DNA from: Gammaproteobacteria bacterium
Lineage (GTDB): Bacteria; Pseudomonadota; Gammaproteobacteria; Steroidobacterales; Woeseiaceae
Assembly: GCA_029862045.1 (NCBI GenBank)
Contig: JAOTYE010000002.1
Span: 186,001-250,000, forward strand
DNA length: 64,000 nt
Direction of reading: 5' to 3'
Position 1 is the stretch's first letter. Each line of letters opens with the position of its first letter. Both the position numbers and the translations under genes were made by a program. Positions 31,991 through 41,169 of this stretch are shown here, piece by piece. Under the pieces are notes generated by a model. That model saw only the letters and a list, made by a program, of their open reading frames with translations. It ran no database searches and was not told the DNA's origin.

Positions 31991-34648
31991 GTGAGCAATC
32001 CCCCCGATAACAATGAGACCACCAGCGTCCGGTATCGCCGACCGCGAACCGGAACGCGCACCCGCGGTGGTGCTGACGCGCTGCAAACCAAAATCGCTGT
32101 TGGCGTTCTGAACCTCGATCCCGTTACCTACCAGGAACAGCTGCGAACCAACATCGGTGAATTGCCCGATGCGGCCGATTGCGATGCCGCGTTCGTCGCA
32201 CTGATATCGGCGGACGGTTCCGAATTCGATACAGTCATCTCTACGACGGCCGGTTTCGCTCAGTGCAAGCCAGAGATTCTCAGTGGGGAGGCAATAGACA
32301 ACTGGCCCTGGCTGCGCAAGCGTCTCGGCCATCTGAGAATCATCGAGGTGGCGGACACTCTGCAGGGCTCCAAGAGCTCCAAAGCCGAACTCGAGCGACT
32401 GTCCGAATTGCATATCGGCTCGATTCTGATGATCGGATTCTCGGTGCATGACGAGATAGCCGGTTTCCTCGCGCTTGCCAACGAGCATCCGGTCGAGAAT
32501 TGGGATGCCACCCTGCATCTGCTGCTGAAACTGATCGGCGCTTCGCTGGCCACAGGACTCGAGCGTGCCCAGGACCGTGAACTGCTGGATGAGATGAACG
32601 AGCGTAACGAGCTCGTTGCGGCCACCGCGAATGACGGCATCTGGGATTTTGATGGTGAGTCCAAACGCATCAATCTTTCGAGACGCTGGAAAGCCATGCT
32701 CGGGTATGACGCCGAGGAAGACGACGTGCTACTGGATTGGTATCACCTCGTGCACCCGAACGACATGGCGCGCGTGCAATTCAAGATGCGCGAGCATCTT
32801 GAGGCCAAGTCGCCGTTCTTCGAGTCAGTTCACCGCATGAAGCACCAAAACGGCGATTGGCGCTGGATGAGCAGTCGCGCCAAGGCTGTGCTTGACGAAA
32901 ATGGCCGTCTGTTGAGACTCCTCGGTGTCGAGGTCGACATCACCGAACGCAAGTTATATGAAGAAGCGCTGTTTCGCGAGAAAGAGAGCGCACAGATCAC
33001 ATTGCAGTCTATTGGTGACGGTGTCATTACGACGGACGCGAAGTGCAATGTTGAATACGTCAACCCGGTCGCGGAGGAATTAACCGGCTGGAAGGTCGAT
33101 GATGCAAGTGGTCGTCCGATTGACGAGATTTTCCGCAGCTTCCATGAAGAGACTTGTGAGCCACTCGAAAACCCGCTGTCCGTCTCGATACGTCGCAATC
33201 GCTCAATCAAGTCAGTGCGTCCGACCTTGCTGATTCGTCGTGACGGTAATGAACTCTATATCGAAAGCACAGCGTCCCCGATTCGTGATGGAAAGGGTAC
33301 CGTGACCGGTGGCGTACTCGTCTTCCATGATGTCAGTGAGTCACGTGAACTAAACCGCCGCCTGAGTTATCACGCGAGCCACGATATCCTGACGGGGCTC
33401 GTTAATCGCCGCGAGTTCGAGAACCGGCTGGAACGCGCACTGAAGAGTGCCAAAGCTCGCGAGACGTCGTACGCAGTGTGCTATCTCGATCTCGATCAAT
33501 TCAAAATCGTCAATGATTCTTGTGGTCATAGCGCAGGCGACGCACTCCTTGGGCAACTCGGCGCGTTGCTCAAGTCGAAAATTCGATGGCGCGACACGCT
33601 TGCGCGTCTCGGTGGTGACGAGTTCGGCGTGCTACTCGAGAGCTGTTCGCTCGATGAGGCCATGCAGACGGCCGAGTCGCTGCGTATGGCGATCAGCGAG
33701 TACAAATTCATGTGGGATGATCGCAGCTTCCGCCTGGGTGTCAGTATCGGCGTCGTTCCGATCTCGGCAGACAACGAAGACGTTGCGGCATTGCTTAGCG
33801 CAGCCGACAGTGCATGCGCGGCAGCGAAGGAGGCGGGGCGCAATCGCATCCACAGCTTCCAGGAAAACGATATCGATCTGATGCGCCGTCGTCGGGAAAT
33901 GCAGTGGGCGGCCCGTATCAACAACGCACTCGAAGAAGACCGCTTCGAGCTGTTCCGCCAGACGATTCAGCCGCTGCAGACAGAAGAAGAGGGCGCGCAT
34001 TACGAAATTCTGCTGCGCATGCGCGATGAGACCGGCGGCATCATCTCGCCTGGACTCTTCATTGAGGCAGCCGAGCGATACGGCATTACCCCGGGCATCG
34101 ATCGCTGGGTGATCCGCAGCGCTTTTCGCTGGCTGGTCTCCGAGGCCGACGAGCGCGAACGCCTGGCACTGTGCTCGATCAACTTGTCGGGTCAGAGTCT
34201 CGGCGACGAGAAATTCTTGCCGTTTGTCGTCGATCAATTCCAGATGAGTGGCCTGGATGCGACCAAGATCTGCTTCGAGATTACGGAGACTGCGGCGATC
34301 GCGAGCTACTCGCAGGCAAACCGTTTTATCAATGCGCTCAAGGAACTCGGCTGCAAATTTGCGCTGGATGATTTTGGCACAGGCCTGTCATCATTCGGTT
34401 ACCTCAAGCACTTTCCCGTCGACTATCTCAAGATCGACGGCAGCTTCGTCAAGGAAATACTACATGATCCGATCGACCGGGAGATGGTGCGGTCAATTAA
34501 CGAAATTGGGCACCTTACCGGCAAGCAGACGATCGCTGAGTTCGCCGAGAATGAAGAAATCATTACAATGTTGCGCGGCATGGGAATCGACTACGCACAG
34601 GGCTACGGCGTCTCGGAGCCCAAACGCGTTACGCGCGCCGTCGCCTGA
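31991..34648 (+). CDS. GAF/PAS-GGDEF-EAL cyclic di-GMP protein
   Basis: I choose the GTG at 31991 (885 residues), because the open frame before it reads as non-coding. Domains in order are a GAF-like region (about 40-190), two PAS domains (about 200-325 and 330-450), GGDEF (about 455-620) and EAL (about 630-885). GGDEF is intact (LARLGGDEF) with an RWRD I-site 5 residues before it. The EAL part has EILLR in place of EALLR, NLSG, EITETA, DDFGTG, KIDGSF and EFAENEE, so the metal and catalytic residues look kept. Both synthesis and breakdown of cyclic di-GMP are possible. No membrane segment is seen. Confidence 0.9.
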   Translation: MSNPPDNNETTSVRYRRPRTGTRTRGGADALQTKIAVGVLNLDPVTYQEQLRTNIGELPDAADCDAAFVALISADGSEFDTVISTTAGFAQCKPEILSGEAIDNWPWLRKRLGHLRIIEVADTLQGSKSSKAELERLSELHIGSILMIGFSVHDEIAGFLALANEHPVENWDATLHLLLKLIGASLATGLERAQDRELLDEMNERNELVAATANDGIWDFDGESKRINLSRRWKAMLGYDAEEDDVLLDWYHLVHPNDMARVQFKMREHLEAKSPFFESVHRMKHQNGDWRWMSSRAKAVLDENGRLLRLLGVEVDITERKLYEEALFREKESAQITLQSIGDGVITTDAKCNVEYVNPVAEELTGWKVDDASGRPIDEIFRSFHEETCEPLENPLSVSIRRNRSIKSVRPTLLIRRDGNELYIESTASPIRDGKGTVTGGVLVFHDVSESRELNRRLSYHASHDILTGLVNRREFENRLERALKSAKARETSYAVCYLDLDQFKIVNDSCGHSAGDALLGQLGALLKSKIRWRDTLARLGGDEFGVLLESCSLDEAMQTAESLRMAISEYKFMWDDRSFRLGVSIGVVPISADNEDVAALLSAADSACAAAKEAGRNRIHSFQENDIDLMRRRREMQWAARINNALEEDRFELFRQTIQPLQTEEEGAHYEILLRMRDETGGIISPGLFIEAAERYGITPGIDRWVIRSAFRWLVSEADERERLALCSINLSGQSLGDEKFLPFVVDQFQMSGLDATKICFEITETAAIASYSQANRFINALKELGCKFALDDFGTGLSSFGYLKHFPVDYLKIDGSFVKEILHDPIDREMVRSINEIGHLTGKQTIAEFAENEEIITMLRGMGIDYAQGYGVSEPKRVTRAVA

Positions 34649-34652
34649 GACG

Positions 34653-35048
34653 ATGTTTCGACGTGCGGCGCATCTCCTTGTTTCTGCATTGCTATTGCTG
34701 CCGGCATTGACCTATTCGGCCGGTGACTATCGCGATTGTTCGTCCAGCGAACGGGCAACCTATACGAGTTCGCTGCGACAGGCGGTGATTTCGAGTTGGC
34801 TTTTTCCCGAGTACGCGCGGGATGTCCAATGCACGGTAATAATCGCGCAGAACTTCAGGGGGGAGGTCCTAAATGCCGGCGTCGAGGATTGCGGCGATGA
34901 TCTCAAACTCATCAAGTCTGCCGAGGACGCGGCGTACCGGGCGTCGCCATTGCCGAGGCCGGCAAATCGCGCCTGTTTCGTCAGGAAATTTCAGGTTCGA
35001 CTCACGCGGTCCGGCACGAGTGCCGGACCACGCACTGATTCAGACTGA
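34653..35048 (+). CDS. Secreted TolA C-terminal-like (TonB_C) small protein
   Basis: The ATG at 34653 starts 5 bases after the EAL gene stop and gives 131 residues with a signal peptide (to about residue 23, LTYSAG). The mature part, YTSSLRQAVISSWLFPEYAR then CTVIIAQNFRGEVLNAGVED and RASPLPRPANRACFVRKFQV, follows the TolA domain III pattern. TolA proteins share the W, ECxV, GEV, C and SPLP positions. Full TolA spans the periplasm; here only the terminal domain is present as a free secreted protein. It may bind TolB- or colicin-like partners, but this is an inference. Confidence 0.75.
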   Translation: MFRRAAHLLVSALLLLPALTYSAGDYRDCSSSERATYTSSLRQAVISSWLFPEYARDVQCTVIIAQNFRGEVLNAGVEDCGDDLKLIKSAEDAAYRASPLPRPANRACFVRKFQVRLTRSGTSAGPRTDSD

Positions 35049-35054
35049 TATCAC

Positions 35055-35669
35055 TTACATCACAAAGCCGTGATGGGCGCCAACCATGCTCATTACCATC
35101 GGGATGGACATGAGCGTGTTGGAGCGAGAAGCCATGAACGCGACATTACGGGCTTTGGCGATTTGCTCGGCACTCGCTTCAACCATGCCGAGAATCTTCT
35201 TCTGGGCAGGCCAGATCAGTATCCACACGTTAAACAGCATAAACGTACCCAGCCAGGCGCCGATGCCGATCGTCAATGCGTAACTGTTGATCGGGTCAGT
35301 CAGCATGCCTAGCGCAAATGCGTCATCAAGCTGGCCGGTATGCGCCAGGTATGAGGCGCCCGTGAGCCACGTAACCAACGCGCCCCAGCGGAACCACCAG
35401 AGTGCTCGCGGTGCCACGTATTTCGTGATGCCGGCACCGCCCGGGCCACCTTCATCCGCGGCCGCATCGCCAAGTGCAGGGACTTGCACAAAGTTGAAGT
35501 AATACAGGAGACCAATCCAGGTGATGCCGGCAAGCACATGCAGCCAGATGATCAGTGAGTTCGCAACGGGTGCAAAGACGAGATGGTTGCCTTTGGACAC
35601 CAATACGAGAATGACGGCGAGGACTACACCGCCGATGATCGTGCCAGCGACGCTTTTTAGAGGGTTCAT
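35055..35669 (-). CDS. PuuD-like urate-hydroxylase membrane domain protein without the cytochrome part
   Basis: The 204 residues contain about four transmembrane helices. IIWLHVLAGITWIGLLYYFNFVQVPAL (seen as WLHVLAGITWIGLLYYFNFV) is the signature of the PuuD family membrane domain, with histidines suited to metal or haem binding. WWFRWGALVTWLTGASYLA and ILIWPAQKKILG also fit. Full-length PuuD adds a C-terminal cytochrome c domain and oxidises urate to 5-hydroxyisourate; that domain is missing here and no purine genes are near. So the role could be different, for instance a quinone- or haem-related membrane protein. Confidence 0.78.
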   Translation of the reverse strand: MNPLKSVAGTIIGGVVLAVILVLVSKGNHLVFAPVANSLIIWLHVLAGITWIGLLYYFNFVQVPALGDAAADEGGPGGAGITKYVAPRALWWFRWGALVTWLTGASYLAHTGQLDDAFALGMLTDPINSYALTIGIGAWLGTFMLFNVWILIWPAQKKILGMVEASAEQIAKARNVAFMASRSNTLMSIPMVMSMVGAHHGFVM

Positions 35670-35808
35670 TCCTGGTTCTCCCTGATGATGTTGTCGTTAT
35701 TAGTGACTATTTTAGAACAATTGGCGAATTTATCCCAAAATCTCTCAAGGCCATGCGGGATTCCGGGGAAATAACTGGGTACAATCGCGGCAGCTAGGGA
35801 GCTTATCG

Positions 35809-35949
35809 ATGCGATTACTGGTATTACTCGTCATGATAGTGACATTATCGGGCTGCACGGCAATGCTGGTTAGTGGTTCAGCCGATTCCGGCAAACAGAC
35901 CAATTGTTCAGAAAGCGAAAAAGAGGCACAAAAACGTGGATGTGAATAG
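35809..35949 (+). CDS. 46-residue small lipoprotein
   Basis: The ATG at 35809 starts a 46-residue protein with a textbook lipoprotein signal: MRLLVLLVMIVTLSGC, cleaved before Cys16. The mature part is only 31 residues (CTAMLVSGSADSGKQTNC and a charged tail ending RGCE) and has two more cysteines. TAGGGAG is found about 9 bases upstream and a weak TACAAT box at 35780. The 3' end overlaps the start of the glutaredoxin gene by 14 bases, so the two are co-transcribed. It is too short for the usual gene callers. The function is unknown. Confidence 0.6.
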   Translation: MRLLVLLVMIVTLSGCTAMLVSGSADSGKQTNCSESEKEAQKRGCE

Positions 35950-36265
35950 CAAGATTGAAGAGCAACTGAAGTCGCACGACGTTCTGTTATACATGAAAGG
36001 AACGCCGGATTTTCCGCAATGCGGATTCTCCGGGCAGACAGTTGCTGCTCTGAATGCAATTGGCAGGCCATTCGCCTTCGTGAACATTTTTGAAGACGAG
36101 GAAATTCGCGAGGGTCTGAAGACCTATTCGAGTTGGCCAACGTTTCCGCAACTCTACGTCAAGGGTGAGCTGATCGGTGGGAGTGACATCGTCGTCGAGA
36201 TGTATCACTCAGGCGAACTGCAGGAATTGCTGGACAGCGTCGACGATCAGACAGTCGTCTCGTAG
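35936..36265 (+). CDS. grxD: Monothiol glutaredoxin 4 (Grx4/GrxD)
   Basis: The GTG at 35936 gives 109 residues beginning MDVNSKIEEQLKSHDVLLYM, with the active-site motif QCGFSGQ and a WPTFPQLYVKGELIGGSDIV block. CGFS glutaredoxins bind a [2Fe-2S] cluster with glutathione and deliver iron-sulfur clusters. The GTG has AGAGG about 9 bases upstream; the GTG two codons later would remove two residues. The frame is open for about 20 codons before the start, but that part lies over the small lipoprotein gene. The gene is convergent with rnt and shares 19 bases at the 3' ends, a common gammaproteobacterial arrangement. Confidence 0.93.
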   Translation: MDVNSKIEEQLKSHDVLLYMKGTPDFPQCGFSGQTVAALNAIGRPFAFVNIFEDEEIREGLKTYSSWPTFPQLYVKGELIGGSDIVVEMYHSGELQELLDSVDDQTVVS

Positions 36266-36867
36266 ACCGACTGAAACCGGTTTACGATCTCACAAAACAA
36301 GTCACAGGTAATCTCGGCGTCGTAAGCGGCCGAGTGCGCTGATTCCTCGTCCCATTCGAAACCCGCAGCAGCAACCGCGCGTGCAAGGACTGTTTGCCCA
36401 AATGCGACGCCACACAGCGTGGCTGTGTCAAAACAACTGAACGGATGAAACGGGTTGCGCTTGATCTCCGAGCGTTCCAGCGCTTCGTTCAGAAAGGCGA
36501 GGTCAAACGCCGCGTTGTGGCCGACGAGAATGGCCCGCTGACACCGGTTGTCGCGCACGGCACGTCGAACTTCACGAAAAATCCGTTGTAGCGCATCACG
36601 TTCATCGATGGCGGGGCGCAACGGATGATGGGGATCGATTCGATTCACCGCGAGCGAGGCCGGATCCATGTTCGCGCCCTCGAATGGCTTGACGTGATAA
36701 CGAATCGTCTCGCCGCGTGTGAGTATTCCACCGTCACCATAGTCGATCATCACAGCGGCGATTTCGAGCAGCGCATCGGTCTTTGCGTTGAAGCCGCCTG
36801 TCTCGACATCGACGACCACGGGCAGAAAACCTCGAAAGCGGTCCGCCATTGACGACTGGTCATTCAC
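36247..36867 (-). CDS. rnt: Ribonuclease T
   Basis: The 206-residue protein has the DEDD exonuclease motifs: VVVDVETGGFN (Asp, Glu), VGHNAAFDLAFL (Asp), and HSAAYDAEITCDLF (His, Asp). GETIRYHVKPFEGANMDPAS and FHPFSCFDTATLCGVAFGQT are typical of RNase T, which trims tRNA and other small stable RNA 3' ends. The GTG start overlaps the aminopeptidase stop by one base; an ATG six codons later is also possible. Convergence with grxD is typical. Confidence 0.94.
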   Translation of the reverse strand: MNDQSSMADRFRGFLPVVVDVETGGFNAKTDALLEIAAVMIDYGDGGILTRGETIRYHVKPFEGANMDPASLAVNRIDPHHPLRPAIDERDALQRIFREVRRAVRDNRCQRAILVGHNAAFDLAFLNEALERSEIKRNPFHPFSCFDTATLCGVAFGQTVLARAVAAAGFEWDEESAHSAAYDAEITCDLFCEIVNRFQSVYETTV

Positions 36868-38375
36868 TAATGGGTTGCCTGCAGAATGTGATCGTCGAGG
36901 AGCAGGCTCATCGTATAACGCACGCCGAAGCCGGTCACCTCAGTCGGTACGTGCGCCAGTCCGCCCTTGTGATTGCTGGCCGCAAGGTCGACGTGAACCC
37001 AGGGCGTGTCGTTCTCGATAAACTCCGCAAGAAAACTGCCAGCGTGAATATGATCGCCTGGCGCCTTCGCCGCGCATTGCTGGATATCGGCCGTGTCGCT
37101 CTTCAGGTCCTCAAGGAATTCTTTGCCGATCGGGAACGGCCAGACGCGCTCGCCACAATGACGCCCGGTTCGCTTGAGTCGTGGATGCCAATCCGCACGA
37201 TTAGTGAATACGCCGCTGTATCGTGTCGTGAGCGCACCGATCACCGAACCGGTTAGCGTCGCGTAGTCGATAATGAGGTTGGGTTTTTCGCGACTCGCGA
37301 ATGTGAGCGTATCGGCGAGCACCATGCGGCCTTCAGCATCGGTGTGAATTGTCTGAATCGTCTTGCCATTTGCCGCGGTTACAACGTCCTGAGACTTGTA
37401 CGCGCTCGGTCCGGTTCGATTCTCGGTAATCGCGAACCAGGCATCAACTGGCACCGGTAGTTTCAGATCGGAAATAGCCAGCAGTAATCCTGCTACCACG
37501 GCGCTGCCTTGCATGTCGCCGTGCATGTTGAGCATCGACGCAAACGGTTTGAGGTTCGTGCCTCCCGTGTCGAATATGACGCCTTTGCCAACCAGGCTGA
37601 GTGTTGGCGACACATCCTTCTTTAGCGGGCGATAGCGAAGGCGAACGATCGACGCACTGTCATCGTCGTTACCTTGCGCAACGGCGAGAAACGCGCCAGC
37701 GCCGAGCTTCTCGAGGTCCTTCGTTGAGAAGCGTTTGTATTGCCAGCCATGGTCTTTGGCGAGTTCCTTGAGCATCGTGGCGTAACTGGCAGCATCGAGT
37801 ATGTTCGGTGGTAGTGCCGTCAGCCAGCGAGCGAGGTTGTTGCCCTTGGCCTCTGCAATCGTTCGACTCAGGTTGATCTTTTTGTCGAGGCCGAGAACAC
37901 GGATGCTGCGGATTTTCGGCGGCGCTGACTCGCTCTTGAACTCCGGGAGGTTGAAACCTGCTGCGAGAGCTGCGGCTACTGCGGCATCGCACAACGCGTG
38001 CTGCTCGTCAGTCTCGAAGCCCATGACGAGGATGCCCAAAGTACCGGCTTTCTCTGCCGTCGCGGCGGCAACGAGCTTGCGGGCCAGCGTCAACCGGTCG
38101 AAAGCGTCAGCATCCGCGGCGATCTTGGCGGCCACGACCAGGGTCTGGCGCTTGTTCGCAAGACGCGTTGTAAGCAGAGGAACGGCACCAGCCGGACTCT
38201 TCCTGACAAGCCCCTGCAGTTTGCCGCCCTGCGGAATCTTGCGCCAGAGCGCCGTTGGCGTCCGTTTGGGTAGTATCAGCAATAACTGATCTATGGGCTC
38301 AAGTGCCTTAGAATCAGCTCTGCCGAGACGTTGCGTGCAGCGAATCTCGTGAGAGTCCGGCAAAGTGTTGTGCAT
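36867..38375 (-). CDS. Leucyl aminopeptidase family (M17) protein
   Basis: From the ATG at 38375 the product is 502 residues. The M17 metal site is visible in LVGKGVIFDTGGTNLKP, NMHGDMQGSAVV and HTDAEGRMVLADTL, and the catalytic Lys and Arg are in place. The enzyme would remove N-terminal residues from peptides using two metal ions. Motifs differ a little from PepA (for instance FDTGG for FDTGG[IL] and HTDAEG for NTDAEG), so it belongs to the PepA-like branch without XerC/Arg-type DNA-binding features. A 30-residue upstream extension has no conserved character. It is divergent from aceE and one base from rnt. Confidence 0.88.
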   Translation of the reverse strand: MHNTLPDSHEIRCTQRLGRADSKALEPIDQLLLILPKRTPTALWRKIPQGGKLQGLVRKSPAGAVPLLTTRLANKRQTLVVAAKIAADADAFDRLTLARKLVAAATAEKAGTLGILVMGFETDEQHALCDAAVAAALAAGFNLPEFKSESAPPKIRSIRVLGLDKKINLSRTIAEAKGNNLARWLTALPPNILDAASYATMLKELAKDHGWQYKRFSTKDLEKLGAGAFLAVAQGNDDDSASIVRLRYRPLKKDVSPTLSLVGKGVIFDTGGTNLKPFASMLNMHGDMQGSAVVAGLLLAISDLKLPVPVDAWFAITENRTGPSAYKSQDVVTAANGKTIQTIHTDAEGRMVLADTLTFASREKPNLIIDYATLTGSVIGALTTRYSGVFTNRADWHPRLKRTGRHCGERVWPFPIGKEFLEDLKSDTADIQQCAAKAPGDHIHAGSFLAEFIENDTPWVHVDLAASNHKGGLAHVPTEVTGFGVRYTMSLLLDDHILQATH

Positions 38376-38493
38376 GGGATACAAACTCAGGTTAAGTGCT
38401 TGACCGGCAAGGCGTAAACGTCGAATATGACGCCCCCGACGGCCGCATTGCACGGTCCGGTGCAAATCTCGGTGCCCCTATTGTGAAGGATTT

Positions 38494-41157
38494 ATGAGCC
38501 GATTCAATCCATTTGATGACATCGATCCGATCGAGACGAGCGAATGGCTCGAGTCGATCGATTCGGTGCTTGGCCAGCACGGTCCCGAGCGGGCACATTT
38601 TCTGCTGAACAAAATGATCGATTTCGCCCGTCGTTCCGGAGCGTATCTGCCGTACAGCCCAAATACGGCTTACCTCAATACGATCGCCACGGGCCGGCAG
38701 CCCGAGTATCCGGGTGACCGCTCGCTGGAGCGCCGCATCGAGGCCTATATTCGCTGGAATGCGATGGCGATGGTCGTGCAAGCGAACCGTAAAAGCACCG
38801 AGTATGGCGGTCATATTTCAAGTTATGCATCGTCGGCAACGCTGTATGAGGTCGGATTTAATCACTTCTGGCGTGCACCGAGTGCCGATCACGGCGGGGA
38901 TATGGTGTTCATGCAGGGGCATTCGTCGCCAGGTGTATACGCGCGGGCGTACCTGGAAGGGCGACTGAACGAAAACGACCTGAATCGTTTCCGGCGTGAA
39001 GTCGGGGGCGGCGGCCTGTCTTCCTACCCGCATCCCTGGCTAATGCCGGATTTCTGGCAGTTTCCGACCGTATCGATGGGCCTCGGCCCGATGATGGCGA
39101 TCTACCAGGCACGCTTCATGCGCTATATGGAGCATCGTGAGCTCATCGTTCCGTCAGACCGGAAAGTGTGGGCGTTCCTTGGCGACGGTGAGATGGACGA
39201 GCCCGAGTCGATGGGCGCGATCACGATGCCGGTCCGGGAAGGTCTCGATAACCTCGTATTTGTCGTTAACTGCAATCTGCAGCGGCTTGACGGTCCTGTA
39301 CGCGGCAACGGCAAGGTGATTCAGGAACTCGAAGCGGCTTTCGGTGGCGCGGGATGGAATGTCATCAAGGTGGTCTGGGGCGGCCGGTGGGATCCACTGC
39401 TTGCCAGGGATCAGCACGGACACCTGCGCCGGATCATGGAAGAGACCGTCGATGGTGAGTATCAGAACTACAAGTCGAAAGACGGCGCGTACGTTCGTAA
39501 AGAGTTTTTTGGCAAACATCCCGAGACCGCGGAGATGGTCGCTAACCTATCGGATGATGAAATCTGGCATCTGAATCGGGGCGGGCACGATCCTCTCAAG
39601 GTCTACGCCGCCTATGACGCGGCAACGCGTCACACGGGCCAGCCGACGATCATTCTTGCCAAGACGGTCAAGGGCTACGGCATGGGCGCGGCTGGTGAGG
39701 GGCAGAACACCGCACACCAGCAGAAGAAGCTCGACCTCGAGGCGCTCAAAGACATGCGTGATCGATTCAATATTCCGGTGTCCGACAAGGATATCGAGGG
39801 CGTTCCTTACTACAAGCCCGCTGCGGACAGTACTGAACTCGAGTACCTGCAAGAGCGGCGCCAGTCCCTGGGTGGTTACCTGCCGCAACGGCGCAGGAAG
39901 GCGGCGGCTCTCCCGGTGCCGGGCCTTGAGCTCTTTCAGACGCAGCTCGATGGCACAGGCGAGCGTGAAGTGTCAACGACGATGGCATTCGTGCGTATAT
40001 TGACGGCGCTTGCCAGGGACAAACAAATCGGTAAGCACATCGTACCTATCGTTCCCGACGAAGCGCGCACGTTCGGCATGGAAGGCATGTTCCGCCAGTT
40101 CGGTATCTACGCATCGAAAGGCCAGTTGTACACACCCGAGGACGCGGGCGAGCTCATGTATTACCGCGAGGACAAGCAAGGACAGATCCTCGAGGAAGGC
40201 ATAAATGAAGGCGGTGCATTCTGTTCGTGGCTCGCCGCCGGTACGTCATACTCGAATCACAACGAGCAGATGGTGCCGTTCTATATCTATTACTCGATGT
40301 TCGGTTTTCAGCGTATTGGCGACTTTATCTGGGCCGGCGGTGACTTGCAGTCGCGTGGCTTCCTGATGGGCGGCACGGCCGGGCGTACGACACTGGCAGG
40401 CGAAGGTCTGCAACATCAGGACGGGCACAGTCTGGTAAACGCGTCTACGGTGCCGAACTGCGTATCCTACGATCCGACTTATGCGTATGAGCTTGCGGTG
40501 ATCATTCAGGATGGACTGCGTCGCATGATCGGCGAGCAGGAAGATGTTTTTTATTACATCACCTGCATGAACGAAAACTACGTGCACCCGCCGATGCCGG
40601 CTGGCGTCGAGGACGGTATTCTCAAAGGCATGTACCTGCTGCAGGTTGGCGGGCAGGGCAAGATACGTGCGCAGCTCATGGGCTCCGGCACGATCCTGCG
40701 TGAAGTATTGGGTGCCGCCGAGTTGCTGTTCAAGGACTTCGGTATTCCGGCCGATGTCTGGTCGGTAACGAGCTTTAACGAACTACGGCGCGACGCACTC
40801 GAAGTGGAGCGCTGGAATCACCTGCATCCCGAGGCCGAGCCGCGCAAGTGCTACATCGAGCAGAAATTCGCCGATCGGCCCGGCCCTTATATCGCTGCGA
40901 CCGACTACATGAAGATTGTGGCCGATCAGATTCAGCGCTGGATTCCCGGCGAGTTCATATCGCTGGGCACGGATGGCTATGGTCGCAGCGATGCTCGGCA
41001 GGCGCTACGGCAGCATTTTGAAGTCGACAAGCGATTCATTGCAGTCTCCGCGCTCAAAGCTCTGGCCGATGAAGGCGTGCTCGATCAGAAAACCGTCACA
41101 CAGGCTATTGAGAAATACGGCATCGACCCGGATCGACCGGATCCGGTGACGCTCTAG
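38494..41157 (+). CDS. aceE: Pyruvate dehydrogenase E1 component (homodimeric type)
   Basis: The 887-residue protein has the AceE fingerprint: ETSEWLESIDSVL at the start, GDGEMDEPESMGA for the thiamine-diphosphate motif (GDG...), FQRIGDFIWAGGD and GTAGRTTLAGEGLQHQDGHS. It decarboxylates pyruvate and transfers the acetyl group to E2 lipoyl lysine. The gene is first in the aceE-aceF-lpdA operon, 12 bases before aceF, and is divergent from the aminopeptidase across 118 bases. A GAAGGATTT ribosome site precedes the ATG. No pdhR regulator is near. Confidence 0.97.
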   Translation: MSRFNPFDDIDPIETSEWLESIDSVLGQHGPERAHFLLNKMIDFARRSGAYLPYSPNTAYLNTIATGRQPEYPGDRSLERRIEAYIRWNAMAMVVQANRKSTEYGGHISSYASSATLYEVGFNHFWRAPSADHGGDMVFMQGHSSPGVYARAYLEGRLNENDLNRFRREVGGGGLSSYPHPWLMPDFWQFPTVSMGLGPMMAIYQARFMRYMEHRELIVPSDRKVWAFLGDGEMDEPESMGAITMPVREGLDNLVFVVNCNLQRLDGPVRGNGKVIQELEAAFGGAGWNVIKVVWGGRWDPLLARDQHGHLRRIMEETVDGEYQNYKSKDGAYVRKEFFGKHPETAEMVANLSDDEIWHLNRGGHDPLKVYAAYDAATRHTGQPTIILAKTVKGYGMGAAGEGQNTAHQQKKLDLEALKDMRDRFNIPVSDKDIEGVPYYKPAADSTELEYLQERRQSLGGYLPQRRRKAAALPVPGLELFQTQLDGTGEREVSTTMAFVRILTALARDKQIGKHIVPIVPDEARTFGMEGMFRQFGIYASKGQLYTPEDAGELMYYREDKQGQILEEGINEGGAFCSWLAAGTSYSNHNEQMVPFYIYYSMFGFQRIGDFIWAGGDLQSRGFLMGGTAGRTTLAGEGLQHQDGHSLVNASTVPNCVSYDPTYAYELAVIIQDGLRRMIGEQEDVFYYITCMNENYVHPPMPAGVEDGILKGMYLLQVGGQGKIRAQLMGSGTILREVLGAAELLFKDFGIPADVWSVTSFNELRRDALEVERWNHLHPEAEPRKCYIEQKFADRPGPYIAATDYMKIVADQIQRWIPGEFISLGTDGYGRSDARQALRQHFEVDKRFIAVSALKALADEGVLDQKTVTQAIEKYGIDPDRPDPVTL

Positions 41158-41169
41158 GCGACCTGGAAC

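Noticed and set aside
34248-34652. Long frame joining the end of the EAL gene to the TolA-like protein
   Set aside because: The upstream part is a shadow in another frame; the ATG at 34653 begins a clear signal peptide.
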